A DNA stretch of 64,000 nt from an uncultured Eubacteriales bacterium (GCA_934486705.1 CAKSQS010000002.1:62001-126000), one strand, 5' to 3'. Numbered from the stretch's first letter, positions 18,285 through 26,054 are shown. Made by a program: numbers and translations. The notes: generated by a model not told the origin, from the letters alone.

Positions 18285-18358
18285 TGGGGAATTGTGTAAC
18301 GGTAGCACGACAGACTCTGACTCTGTTTGTTGGGGTTCGAATCCCTATTCCCCAGCCA
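18285..18358 (+). tRNA. tRNA-Gln (anticodon CTG)
   Basis: Acceptor TGGGGAA (18285-18291) pairs with TTCCCCA (18348-18354). The anticodon stem ACAGA/TCTGT encloses loop CTCTGAC with anticodon CTG, reading CAG. The T arm contains GGTTCGAAT. Discriminator G and an encoded CCA end the gene at 18358. It has its own promoter upstream and a terminator downstream. Confidence 0.95.
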
Positions 18359-18389
18359 TACAAGGGCTACAAAAAAGATATAGCCCTCG

Positions 18390-18414
18390 AAAACCCCGAT
18401 TTTATCGGGGTTTT
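18390..18414 (+). terminator. Terminator after tRNA-Gln
   Basis: AAAACCCCGAT (18390-18400) and ATCGGGGTTTT (18404-18414) form a perfect 11-bp stem with a TTT loop and a U tail. A weaker 7-bp hairpin (AGGGCTA/TAGCCCT) lies just before it at 18363-18387. From here to about 18644 I see no gene, only AT-rich sequence. Confidence 0.9.
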
Positions 18415-18644
18415 CGCCGTTTAATGGGGCGAAATTTTATTGTACGATTTCGTAGATGTAAAACGGATAATTTCCCTTTGTGTTGGGATTTGAACTTCCG
18501 TAAACTGAATATTTGCTTATCTGACCGATAGAACTAAAAAATCTATATGAACTTTATTCGGGCAGACAGCATCAACACCCTTGACCTTGTGAAATGAGCA
18601 AAGCATTCACATTGCCTGCACAGTCAGGATGGACACACCGGATT

Positions 18645-19386
18645 ATGTGCTTTTCGGGAACAGGTAACAGCCGTTATATAGCAAAGCAAATTGCAGGACA
18701 AGATTGTAGATGTGAATGCAAAAATAAAGGCAGTAGATTATTCGCCGATAAAAACAGGTGATAATCTAATAGTTGTAACTCCGACTTATGCGTGGCGTAT
18801 TCCCCGAATTGTGTCGGATTGGCTTTCCAAAACGAAATTGCTTTCTGCAAAACGTATTTGGTTTGTTATGAGCTGCGGCGGTGAAATGGGCAATGCGGCA
18901 AAATATAATCGCAGCCTTGCCGAGCAAAAGCATTTATGCTATATGGGCACATATCAAATTCTTATGCCGGAAAACTATATTGCCATGTTCGGTGTACCGA
19001 AAACAGAGGAAGCAAGAATAATTGTAAAAAATGCTGAGCCTGCGATTAAGGACGTCATTGCTTGTATTAAGGCAGAGCAACCTTTCCCTGTACCGCGAAA
19101 CAATATCTATGACCGTTTTATGAGCGGTCCGATAAATTCTATCTTTTATAAATTTTTCGTTAAAGCCTCCGCATTCAGGACGGGTGATGCTTGTATCGGA
19201 TGCGGTCAATGTGTTAAAAACTGCCCGATGAACAATATCACACTCGAAAACGGCAAGCCGATATGGGGAAATCAATGCACTCATTGCATGGCATGTATTT
19301 GCTATTGCCCCACAAAAGCAATAGAGTATGGTAAAAAGAGTATAGGAAAACCGCGTTACCATTTTGAGCAGTTAAAGATTAGATAA
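18645..19386 (+). pseudogene. EFR1-type flavodoxin/ferredoxin protein, frameshifted
   Basis: Intact members combine an N-terminal flavodoxin fold with two C-terminal [4Fe-4S] clusters. Here the FMN phosphate loop (FSGTGNSRYIAKQIAG) is encoded in the frame starting at ATG 18645. The remainder (VDVNAKIKAVDYSPIKTGD onward, from about 18694) is in another frame. The C-terminal part is undamaged, with CIGCGQCVKNCP and a second cluster CTHCMACICYCP. The lesion is a net one-base shift around 18690-18700. A true frameshift or a sequencing error both fit. Downstream re-initiation at TTG 18691 would lack the flavin loop. It stands alone, without a clear promoter. Confidence 0.8.
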
Positions 19387-19490
19387 TTGTAAAATTCCTG
19401 TTTGTCGAATTGAACAGCACATAGATTGTAGCAGTGTCACGAATCTCCCTGCCAAAAACAGAAAGGTATCTCTGTTGGGTACGGGTAGCA

Positions 19491-19514
19491 TGAAAAAAGC
19501 AATTGCTTTTTTCA
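19491..19514. terminator. A/T-rich palindrome, possible bidirectional terminator
   Basis: A perfect 24-base palindrome centred on AATT; folded, it gives TGAAAAAAGC/GCTTTTTTCA with a 4-base loop. It lies between the convergent EFR1-like pseudogene and SDR gene. The rest of 19387-19608 shows no gene. Confidence 0.6.
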
Positions 19515-19608
19515 GTTATACTAATCTTGCGGTGTGCTTAATTGCTGCGCAGGGATATTTATTTTAACCGCGCAGGGGTGGTTGTATTTAAAGCAGCAAG
19601 CTCGAAAT

Positions 19609-20343
19609 TTATACAACAAACCCGCCGTTTATTCCGAGAACCTGTCCCGTTATGTATTCCGCGGCAGGGGAGGAGAGGAAGCGCACTGCGGCGGCTACCT
19701 CGTCGGCGCTGCCCATACGCCCGAGCGGTATACCCTCAACAAAATCGTTAAGCTCTTCTATTGTAAGGTTTGAGTTCATTCCGGTTTCAATAAGCCCGGG
19801 GGCTATGCAGTTAACGGTGATGCCGCTCGGTGCTAATTCTTTAGCCAGCGCTTTTGTAAGACCTATAACGCCCGCCTTTGCGGCGGAATACGCCACTTCG
19901 CAGGATGCACCCACCTGACCCCACATTGAGGAAATGTTTATAATGCACCCTGATTTTTGATTTACCATAACCGGGGTTACCGCCTTGCAGCAGTTAAAAA
20001 CGCCCTTTAAATCAATGTCTATTATGCGGTCAAAATCAATTTCGTCGGTATCGGTTATAAGTCCCTGATACGCCACCCCCGCATTGTTGACAAGCACATC
20101 TATACTGCCGAATTTATAAAGCGCTTCTTTCACCATAATGTCCACTTCAAGCTTGTTTGCAACATTGGCTTTTTGGGTGATTACCGAGTAGCCGTTGCTT
20201 ACAAGCGAACGGCAGAGCAGGTTAGCCGATTCGTAGGATTCGTTATAATTGATTACCACATTCCAGCCGTTCTGCGCAAAGAGAATTGCCGTTGCCGCGC
20301 CTATGCCCTTTGAAGAGCCGGTGACTATTACTGTCTTTTCCAT
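19609..20343 (-). CDS. SDR-family reductase (FabG/YmfI-like)
   Basis: NAD(P)-dependent short-chain dehydrogenase of 244 residues. It has the TGSSKGIG cofactor loop (residues 8-15), NNAGVA, the catalytic Ser in INISSMWGQ, the YSAAK Tyr-Lys pair, and the PGLIETGMN loop. The SMWGQVGASCEVAYSAAKAG segment resembles clostridial YmfI proteins, which I recall being annotated as EF-P 5-aminopentanone reductases, so that role is an alternative to 3-oxoacyl-ACP reductase. No fatty-acid genes are nearby, which slightly favours the YmfI reading. ATG is preceded by GGGGG at good spacing. It is transcribed alone on the minus strand. Confidence 0.88.
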   Translation of the reverse strand: MEKTVIVTGSSKGIGAATAILFAQNGWNVVINYNESYESANLLCRSLVSNGYSVITQKANVANKLEVDIMVKEALYKFGSIDVLVNNAGVAYQGLITDTDEIDFDRIIDIDLKGVFNCCKAVTPVMVNQKSGCIINISSMWGQVGASCEVAYSAAKAGVIGLTKALAKELAPSGITVNCIAPGLIETGMNSNLTIEELNDFVEGIPLGRMGSADEVAAAVRFLSSPAAEYITGQVLGINGGFVV

Positions 20344-20424
20344 ATTAACCCCCGCTTATATTTTCTGAAATCCAGTATAACATAATTTTTTTGAAATTTA
20401 AAGCCCCAATTACAATAAATTGAG

Positions 20425-20622
20425 TTTACATAACAGTGGGAAGTATATATCTTGTGTGATTTACATAATAAGTTAACATAATATTTAGACCTCGCAAAAA
20501 TAACAGTTGACATAATTTTAAAAATGTTGTATAACTATATTGTTGACCGCAAATGCGGCGTTTGCCGATTTTGCGGTTTACGTGACTTTAAACCGCCGTT
20601 ATAAGAATTTGGTTTACATAAC
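20425..20622 (+). repeat. Five scattered copies of TTnACATAAY
   Basis: TTTACATAAC (20425-20434), TTTACATAAT (20460-20469), TTAACATAAT (20473-20482), TTGACATAAT (20507-20516) and TTTACATAAC (20613-20622) all point the same way. The outer two agree over a longer stretch. They surround the spoIIM promoter; one copy includes its -35 box. They may be protein-binding boxes or remnants of decayed sequence. Confidence 0.45.
20507..20535 (+). promoter_or_regulatory. Promoter upstream of spoIIM-xerD
   Basis: TTGACA (20507-20512), 17 bases, TATAAC (20530-20535). It would start a transcript near 20542, leaving a ~205-base leader before spoIIM. Confidence 0.7.
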
Positions 20623-20653
20623 TTGGCATAAAATCTACATTTTGTGGCGGTTT
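20546..20653 (+). promoter_or_regulatory. Structured leader of spoIIM
   Basis: The 403-base gap 20344-20746 has no convincing gene. Within it, ACCGCAAA (20546-20553) pairs with TTTGCGGT (20570-20577), and CGGC/GCCG closes an inner GTTT loop. Farther on, AAACCGCC (20590-20597) can pair with GGCGGTTT (20646-20653). The folds lie just after the predicted transcription start. I recognise no known riboswitch. Confidence 0.45.
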
Positions 20654-20746
20654 GTCTTTCAAAACCCAAATTATAGTTTTTAATGTTTTTTCGGTATATC
20701 TTGTCCCACTCCGGCATATTATTTCTTAGAAACCGGAGGGAAGAAT

Positions 20747-21376
20747 ATGAAAAAAGGAACAGTATTGAGCCTTAAAAAAATCAGGCTTTCCGAATTTATA
20801 ATTAAAAACAATGTGCTTGTGCTTTTGGTTATTTTATTTATAGCCGGCATAGCTGCGGGAACATTTGCGGGCAAAAAAATCACCGGTCTTACAGATTACT
20901 CGGCGGAATATCTTGAACGGTTTGTTGCGGAGCGTAGTAACGCTTCTTTTTTATCGGTCACGGTAAATTCGTTTGCGGGTTCGGCGCTTGTGCTGCTTGC
21001 GGTGTTTGCCGCGGGAACGTCGGTTTTGGGCGTAGTCTTAGTACCGATAGCGGCGGCAGTTCGCTGCGTGCTTTACGGCAGCGTTTCGGCACTGCTTTAT
21101 TCGCAGTATTCGGTAAAGGGCATTGCGTTTAACGCCGTGCTTATTATCCCTACGGAAATAATCTTTGCGGTAGCTCTGCTTTTGGCGGCAAGAGAATCGG
21201 TTCGGTTTTCGCTCGGTATGGCAAAGCTTACACTGCCGTCGGCATCGCCCGTTAATCTTTCGGCGGATTTTCGCAGCTATTGCAGTAAGTACATACTTAT
21301 ATGTCTGCTTACGCTGCTGTCGGCAATTATTGACGCGGTTATGTCCTGCTCGTTCGGTGCGAGCCTTGCTTTATAA
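20747..21376 (+). CDS. spoIIM: SpoIIM-like membrane protein
   Basis: A 209-residue integral membrane protein with about five hydrophobic segments (residues ~21-43, 64-85, 88-112, 126-147, 185-207). SpoIIM, with SpoIID and SpoIIP, drives engulfment of the forespore. The family call rests on length, topology, the first helix followed by an extracytoplasmic loop, and position: it stands directly before xerD, as in Bacillus where spoIIM, fur and ripX/xerD are neighbours. The ribosome site GGAGGG is close to the ATG. It is divergent enough that a generic SpoIIM-fold membrane protein cannot be excluded. Confidence 0.72.
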   Translation: MKKGTVLSLKKIRLSEFIIKNNVLVLLVILFIAGIAAGTFAGKKITGLTDYSAEYLERFVAERSNASFLSVTVNSFAGSALVLLAVFAAGTSVLGVVLVPIAAAVRCVLYGSVSALLYSQYSVKGIAFNAVLIIPTEIIFAVALLLAARESVRFSLGMAKLTLPSASPVNLSADFRSYCSKYILICLLTLLSAIIDAVMSCSFGASLAL

Positions 21377-21407
21377 CAGGATGTTAAATTATTATAGGAG
21401 GTGCAAT

Positions 21408-22292
21408 ATGGCTGATATGTGCGACGCTTTCAGAGAATATCTTGTAAGCGTAAAAAAAGCGTCATCCAATACGGTTGATTCGTATATGCGCGATATACAC
21501 CAGTATTCGGCGTATTGCGCCACAAAAAATACCGACCCCGCGGCGGCTGATTCGGCGTTTGTAAAAAAATACGTTGAGTATTTAACGGCTATGGGAAAAT
21601 CCGACGCTACTGTTACCCGCACCGTGGCGTCCGTTAGGTGCTATTACCGATTTTTAATTTCAAAAAATTTAACGGAGGAAAATCCCGTTAACGGAATAAA
21701 GCTTAAAAAAACCGAGAAAAAGCTGCCCGGAATACTGGATGAAAACGAGATAATTCTTCTGCTTTCACAGCCTGACGGAGACGATTACAAGAGCATAAGG
21801 GACAAGGCTATGCTTGAACTGCTTTACGCCACGGGCATTCGCGTATCCGAGCTTATAGAGTTATCGGTTACGGATGTTAACCTGCAAATAGGAATTTTAC
21901 ATATGCACACAGGCGGCAGGGAGCGCATAGTGCCCATGTACCCTGCGGCGGTAAAGGCGGTTGCGGATTACCTTGTAAACGTTCGCCCCGTAATAGTCAC
22001 CGATAAGACCGAGGACAGGCTGTTCACCAATATGAGCGGCGGCTCAATGTCACGCCAGGGGTTTTGGAAAATTATAAAGCATTATTCGGAAAAGGCGGGT
22101 ATTAAAAAGGATATAACCCCGCACACCCTGCGGCATTCGTTTGCGGCGCATCTGCTTGAAAACGGCGCGCAGCTTAAGGATATTAAGGAAATGCTGGGGC
22201 ATGCCGATATATCGTCCACCCAGGTGTACGCGCAGTTTGTAAAAAGCAAGTACACTGCGGCTTACGCAAAATTTCATCCGTTGGCAAGATAA
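21408..22292 (+). CDS. xerD: Tyrosine recombinase XerD-like
   Basis: Site-specific recombinase for resolving chromosome dimers at dif, with a partner XerC-type protein elsewhere. The 294-residue protein has an N-terminal SAM-like DNA-binding domain (FREYLVSVKKASSNTVDSY) and a catalytic domain with Arg in YATGIRVSELIEL, HTLRHSFAAHLL, LGHADISST and the nucleophile Tyr in TQVYAQF. Start: ATG at 21408 follows AGGAGGT at 21396-21402; longer in-frame starts run into spoIIM and are not supported. The position after spoIIM, and the absence of any excisionase or phage gene beside it, favour a housekeeping XerD over an integrase. Confidence 0.92.
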   Translation: MADMCDAFREYLVSVKKASSNTVDSYMRDIHQYSAYCATKNTDPAAADSAFVKKYVEYLTAMGKSDATVTRTVASVRCYYRFLISKNLTEENPVNGIKLKKTEKKLPGILDENEIILLLSQPDGDDYKSIRDKAMLELLYATGIRVSELIELSVTDVNLQIGILHMHTGGRERIVPMYPAAVKAVADYLVNVRPVIVTDKTEDRLFTNMSGGSMSRQGFWKIIKHYSEKAGIKKDITPHTLRHSFAAHLLENGAQLKDIKEMLGHADISSTQVYAQFVKSKYTAAYAKFHPLAR

Positions 22293-22332
22293 GCCCAAAG
22301 CCCATTTAAGTATTGCGCTTTGGGCATTTTTG
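22293..22332 (+). terminator. Terminator after xerD
   Basis: GCCCAAAGC (22293-22301) pairs with GCTTTGGGC (22317-22325), followed by ATTTTTG. It begins right after the xerD stop codon. Confidence 0.88.
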
Positions 22333-22341
22333 TTGTATAAT
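22313..22341 (+). promoter_or_regulatory. Possible promoter of comM
   Basis: TATAAT at 22336-22341 lies 17 bases after a weak -35 (TTGCGC, 22313-22318), which overlaps the xerD terminator. The comM start is at 22374. Confidence 0.45.
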
Positions 22342-22373
22342 AATTAAATTATTGTTGGGGGTGGCGTTGCCGT

Positions 22374-23900
22374 ATGTTTTCTGAGCTTAAAAGCGTAGGA
22401 CTTTTCGGAATCGATTCATATATGATTGAGGTAGAGGCGGATATATCCTCGGGGCTTCCCGCGTTTGATATTGTAGGTCTGCCCGATGCCGCCGTAAAGG
22501 AATCGCGCGACAGGGTGCGCGCCGCTCTCAAAAACTGCGGCTATAAGTTCCCCATAGGCAGAATAACCATAAACCTCGCTCCCGCTGATTTGAAGAAAGA
22601 GGGCTCAATATACGATCTGCCCGTGTTAATAGCAATACTTAAGGCGTCGGGTCAGCTTGACGCGGATATAAGCGACAGCGTTTTTATAGGCGAAGTATCG
22701 TTAGACGGCAGGCTGCGCTCTGTCGGCGGCGCATTGGCAATAGCCATAACCGCCTTTAAAAACGGAATTAAGAATATATTCGTTCCCGAAGAAAACGCCG
22801 CCGAGGCGGCAATAATAGATGGAATATCGGTTTATGCAATAAATAATATAAAGCAGCTTATTCTGCACCTTTGCGGGGATGAAAAGCTGTCGCCCGTGCC
22901 GTTGACCGAGGTTAAGGCGTCGGACGCCGCAAATGCTCTTGATTTCAGCGATGTAAAGGGTCAGCTTGCCGCTAAGAAGGCACTTGAGGTTGCCGCCGCG
23001 GGCGGACATAACGTTTTGCTCATAGGCCCGCCCGGCACGGGTAAAAGTATGCTTGCAAAGCGCCTGCCCACAATTCTGCCCGAAATGACCTTTGAAGAAT
23101 CGGTTGAGACCACGAAGATTTATTCCGTGGCGGGCTTGCTTGATAAAAGCGCCCCGTTTATTTGCAACCGCCCGTTCCGCTCGCCGCACCATACCGTGTC
23201 GCCTGCGGGTATTACAGGCGGCGGCTCTATACCGAAACCGGGGGAAATTTCTTTGGCACATAACGGCGTTCTGTTTTTGGACGAGCTGCCGGAATTTCGC
23301 CGTGATGTTATAGAATCGCTGCGTCAACCGCTTGAAGACGGTAAGGTTACCATTTCGCGCGTTGCGGGCACGCTTACATATCCAAGCTCAATTATGCTTG
23401 TGGCGGCAATGAACCCCTGCCCCTGCGGTTATTACGGTCACCCCACGAGGGAATGCATTTGTTCGCCCAAGGCGGTGCGTAATTATTTAAGCAAAATTTC
23501 AGGACCCATGCTTGACAGAATAGATATTCATATTGAAGTGCCGCCCGTAAATTACGCGGATCTTAATTCCGCAGGCAGGGAAGAGACCTCGGCTGAAATA
23601 CGGGCGCGCGTTAACCGTGCAAGAAAAATGCAGCACGAGCGCTACAAGGGAACGGAGGTTACCTGCAACGCAAGGCTTACCCCCGCGCTGCTTAAAAAAT
23701 ACTGCGCTATGGATGAAAAAGCCTCGGGCTATTTGCAGCTGGCGTTTGATAAGCTCGGAATGTCCGCAAGGTCATACGACCGTATTTTGAAGATTGCAAG
23801 GACGGTTGCCGACCTTGAAGGCAGTGAAATAATTAAAAGAGAACATATTTTTTCAGCAATTTCGTTCAGAACACTTGACAAAAAGTATTGGATGGAGTAA
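22374..23900 (+). CDS. comM: YifB/ComM family AAA+ ATPase (Mg-chelatase-like)
   Basis: The 508-residue protein has the family layout: an N-terminal Lon-protease-like fold (residues ~1-170, GLPAFDIVGLPDAAVKESRD), an AAA+ core with Walker A GPPGTGKS near residue 222 and Walker B LFLDELPEF, a zinc-like CPCGYYGHPTRECICS patch, and the C-terminal Mg-chelatase domain (RSYDRILKIARTVADLEG). In naturally competent bacteria ComM is a helicase assisting branch migration of incoming DNA. In clostridia the role is unproved. It is transcribed alone, and its 3' end contains the promoter of the following tRNA. Confidence 0.95.
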   Translation: MFSELKSVGLFGIDSYMIEVEADISSGLPAFDIVGLPDAAVKESRDRVRAALKNCGYKFPIGRITINLAPADLKKEGSIYDLPVLIAILKASGQLDADISDSVFIGEVSLDGRLRSVGGALAIAITAFKNGIKNIFVPEENAAEAAIIDGISVYAINNIKQLILHLCGDEKLSPVPLTEVKASDAANALDFSDVKGQLAAKKALEVAAAGGHNVLLIGPPGTGKSMLAKRLPTILPEMTFEESVETTKIYSVAGLLDKSAPFICNRPFRSPHHTVSPAGITGGGSIPKPGEISLAHNGVLFLDELPEFRRDVIESLRQPLEDGKVTISRVAGTLTYPSSIMLVAAMNPCPCGYYGHPTRECICSPKAVRNYLSKISGPMLDRIDIHIEVPPVNYADLNSAGREETSAEIRARVNRARKMQHERYKGTEVTCNARLTPALLKKYCAMDEKASGYLQLAFDKLGMSARSYDRILKIARTVADLEGSEIIKREHIFSAISFRTLDKKYWME

Positions 23901-23903
23901 AAT
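23875..23903 (+). promoter_or_regulatory. Promoter of tRNA-Ala inside the comM 3' end
   Basis: TTGACA (23875-23880), 17-base spacer, TAAAAT (23898-23903). The -35 and -10 boxes overlap the last codons and stop of comM, and the tRNA begins at 23958. Confidence 0.75.
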
Positions 23904-23957
23904 AGATATCGTCGGTTCGGCGTGATTGATTTTTCAGAGTTTACCACGCCGCTGTTC

Positions 23958-24033
23958 GGGGGCGTAGCTCAGCTGGGAGAGCGTACGGTTCGCATCCGTA
24001 AGGTCGAGAGTTCGATCCTCTTCGTCTCCACCA
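23958..24033 (+). tRNA. tRNA-Ala (anticodon CGC)
   Basis: 76 bases. Acceptor GGGGGCG pairs with CGTCTCC (two G-U pairs), the D arm is AGCTCAGCTGGGAGAGC, and the anticodon stem TACGG/CCGTA has loop TTCGCAT (anticodon CGC, reading GCG). The T arm is GAGAG-TTCGATC-CTCTT, with A discriminator and encoded CCA. A terminator follows at once, then a zone of gene remnants. Confidence 0.95.
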
Positions 24034-24068
24034 AAAATCCTCATTCGTAAGAATGGGGATTTTTATTT
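24033..24068 (+). terminator. Terminator after tRNA-Ala
   Basis: AAAAATCCTCATTC (24033-24046) and GAATGGGGATTTTT (24051-24064) pair over 14 bp (one G-U) around a GTAA loop, followed by more T. The bases from here to 24200 are AT-rich with no gene seen. Confidence 0.9.
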
Positions 24069-24200
24069 TTTTATAATATTATATGTTTACAAACAGCGCC
24101 CTATTTTCTTTCTTCATAGCGGTATCAAAACAAAATAATCGGCACGAAAGGAGGAAATATTACACCGTTTTGATAAACATTAAATTATGGAGGAAGAATT

Positions 24201-24803
24201 ATGATTAAAATAGATGTTTTTTAGGACGGACATATAATACCTTATAATAATACCGTTGCCGACAGCGTGTTGTTTGAAAAAATACGCTTTAATTTTCCGA
24301 AAAACTGGAACGGGTATACCAAAACCGCTGTGTCCAGAAACGGTGAAACGGCGGTAAGCGTAGTCCTTGATAAAAGCAGCGAATTATGCACAGGTGAAAA
24401 CGAGTGCTATATACCCTTTGCGTTCGAACACGGCGAAAACGGCGACCTGCTTATACAAAAAGCCCCCGCCTGCACAATTGAGACCCAGGCAAAGGCAGTT
24501 TGTGAGCTGTTCTGCGGAAAGACCGAGGATATAAAGGTTATAGGCATACGCCACGGCGAGAAAATGTATGAAACCCTGCTTACCAATGAGGAATGCGCAA
24601 AAGCGGTGGATATGGGCGATTTCTACCGCGTTCCCGCAGATAATCGTGGGCTTAATTATGATAAATATTTTAATAAGGGCGACGAAAAGCGCAATACCTT
24701 GACCGAGTTTAATTCGCACAATACAACTATGTTAAGCGTTGAAGAAACTAAGGCAAAAATTGCGTCAATTAGTTACATACAGGAAGAACTTAAAAAGCTA
24801 TGA
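24201..24803 (+). pseudogene. Chimeric remnant: phage-like N-part with stop codon, fused to CapE/FnlA-type C-terminus
   Basis: ATG 24201 has a strong GGAGGAAG site, but a TAG stops the frame at codon 8 (24222). The same frame stays open for 193 codons after it. The first ~68 residues (FEKIRFNFPKNWNGYTKTAV, then ELCTGENECYIP) resemble short proteins I know from phage tail regions. From FAFEHGENGDL onward the sequence is the C-terminal end of a UDP-GlcNAc 4,6-dehydratase/epimerase of the CapE/FnlA type (KVIGIRHGEKMYETLL, DMGDFYRVPADNRGLNYD). Neither part is complete, so this is the scar of a deletion or recombination joining two genes, not a working protein. Naming of the first part is uncertain. 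Confidence 0.7.
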
Positions 24804-25085
24804 AGAAAATTCAGGATGATATAATTAAACTTATCAAAAGCTCATTGACAGGTAAACCCGAGGCTATTTCCGAAGATATTGATATCGGCGAGGTTTTAAA
24901 CATTGCCGTAAAGCACGGAATTTATGCTATTATATACTATGGGGCACTGAATTGCGGTATTGACGGCGAGTGTTCCGAAATGCAAGCTCTTTTTGCATAC
25001 ACCTGCAAATGCATTGCAAGAAATGCAAATGCTGTTAACGGCATTTTCATTTGGTTTTCGGCGGCTGTATTCCGACCTTGTATAT
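24800..25085 (+). pseudogene. 5' fragment of a nucleotidyltransferase-like gene
   Basis: The ATG overlaps the TGA of the previous remnant. The first ~75 residues (IIKLIKSSLTGKPEAISEDI, AVKHGIYAIIYYGALNCGID) resemble the start of clostridial nucleotidyltransferase-family proteins often found in surface-polysaccharide loci. Beyond about residue 80 the frame runs on as low-quality sequence and then antisense through the AraC-type gene, so the true gene is cut off here. No catalytic GS...D motif remains. Assignment is from memory of the family, moderate at best. Confidence 0.5.
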
Positions 25086-25086
25086 T

Positions 25087-25950
25087 TCAGGGTCGGTTTA
25101 AATGCTGCTTTCTGTATTCGCGCGGCGTGGTGTTTGTTATTTCCTTAAAAATTTTATTGAAAAACTTTATGTTTGCATACCCCACCTCAAAGGCTATATC
25201 GGTAATGCTTTTCTCGCTTTCGGTAAGCAGGCGGCAGCTTTCGGCAATTCTTATTTTTTGAACATATTCCGTAAAGGTCAATTTTGTTTCCGCCTTAAAT
25301 TTTCCGCTTGCATAGGGCAGAGAATAGTGCAGCTCACGGCAAATATCGCCGAGCTTCAGGTGTTCGGCATATTTTTCTTCGATTATTTGAATAATCGACT
25401 GCGTAAACGGGCTTATACTTGAAACATTTTCGGCGTGACGTATGGTGAATATCATAACCTCGGAAAGCAGGCATTTTAATATTTCCAGCGCTCCAACCTT
25501 ATTCTCCGTGTACTCAATAAGCATATTTTCAAATATGGTTTTAACTCTGCCGTCGTAATCGTGATAGATTTGGTCGGAAATATTTTCGGTAAGCTTCATA
25601 CGGTCAATTTTCAGCAGAAACATATTGGTAAGCGCGTTGAAATCCGAAACGTTTTTAAAGCTTTTGTCAATAAGCTCGGGAACAAACAGACAGTTTATAA
25701 GCGTGAAATTTTCGCCGTCATAATAGCTGTGTACGCTGTTATAATCTATAACAAGATAATCTCCGGCAGAAAGATCGCAGTCCACATCGTTTATTCGGTG
25801 CTTTGCGTGACCGCTCAGCACATAAATAAATTCAAAAAATTCATGTGAATGCGGCTCAACCATATCGGAGTTTTCAAGCTTTATAACGTCAATTTTCCCC
25901 GATAAAAGCTGATCGGCATATTTATTGAGCTCAAAAAAATAGAAAAACAT
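25087..25950 (-). CDS. AraC-family transcription regulator with cupin sensor
   Basis: Regulator of 287 residues. The N-terminal cupin-like sensor has HSHEFFEFIYVLSG and LSAGDYLVIDYNSVHSY, and two AraC-type helix-turn-helix motifs occupy the last ~100 residues (LKLGDICRELHYSLPYASGKFK, then ITDIAFEVGYANIKFFNKIFKE). ATG at 25950 is chosen because AAGGTG lies ~7 bases before it and the cupin starts soon after; a longer frame reaching 26085 crosses the promoter. It diverges from the GH2 gene, and its promoter overlaps a sequence repeated before the dockerin-protein genes at 50.9 kb, so it is the likely master regulator of the glycan locus. Confidence 0.92.
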   Translation of the reverse strand: MFFYFFELNKYADQLLSGKIDVIKLENSDMVEPHSHEFFEFIYVLSGHAKHRINDVDCDLSAGDYLVIDYNSVHSYYDGENFTLINCLFVPELIDKSFKNVSDFNALTNMFLLKIDRMKLTENISDQIYHDYDGRVKTIFENMLIEYTENKVGALEILKCLLSEVMIFTIRHAENVSSISPFTQSIIQIIEEKYAEHLKLGDICRELHYSLPYASGKFKAETKLTFTEYVQKIRIAESCRLLTESEKSITDIAFEVGYANIKFFNKIFKEITNTTPREYRKQHLNRP

Positions 25951-25969
25951 AAAATCACACCTTATATTT

Positions 25970-26014
25970 TGAAAATAGGGTATAGTTTTATTATAACAAG
26001 CGAAGTATACTAAA
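25970..26014. promoter_or_regulatory. Candidate AraC-type operator, copy 1
   Basis: 23 bases (25970-25992), including GGGTATAGTTTTATT, are identical to 50789-50811. After 13 less conserved bases, TATACTAAA (26006-26014) is again identical and at exactly the same spacing. This copy lies between the -35 and -10 boxes of the AraC-type gene and 34 bases upstream of the likely GH2 -10 box, as expected for autorepression plus activation. Confidence 0.75.
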
Positions 26015-26019
26015 GTCAA
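25990..26019 (-). promoter_or_regulatory. Promoter of the AraC-type regulator
   Basis: Minus strand TTGACT (26014-26019), 18-base spacer, TATAAT (25990-25995). The operator-like sequence overlaps it. Confidence 0.75.
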
Positions 26020-26048
26020 GGTTGAAAACGCTGAAATTTGACTATTTT

Positions 26049-26054
26049 TATAAT
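26049..26054 (+). promoter_or_regulatory. Likely -10 box of the GH2 gene
   Basis: TATAAT without a good -35 at 17 bases; TTGAAA at 26022 is 21 bases away. A weak -35 fits a promoter that needs an activator bound at 25970-26014. Confidence 0.5.

Noticed and set aside
20535..20717. 60-codon minus-strand frame starting MPEWDKIYRKN
   Set aside because: The first residues faintly recall the start of a methyltransferase, but the rest is not protein-like and coincides with hairpins of the spoIIM leader. At most a remnant.
21330..21407. Longer xerD start overlapping spoIIM
   Set aside because: The ribosome site AGGAGGT sits just before ATG 21408 and the added residues do not resemble the family.
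23958..25085. Attachment-site duplication of the tRNA-Ala 3' end marking an integrated element
   Set aside because: I found no second copy of the tRNA 3' sequence in the following region and no integrase nearby; xerD upstream sits in its usual spoIIM context.
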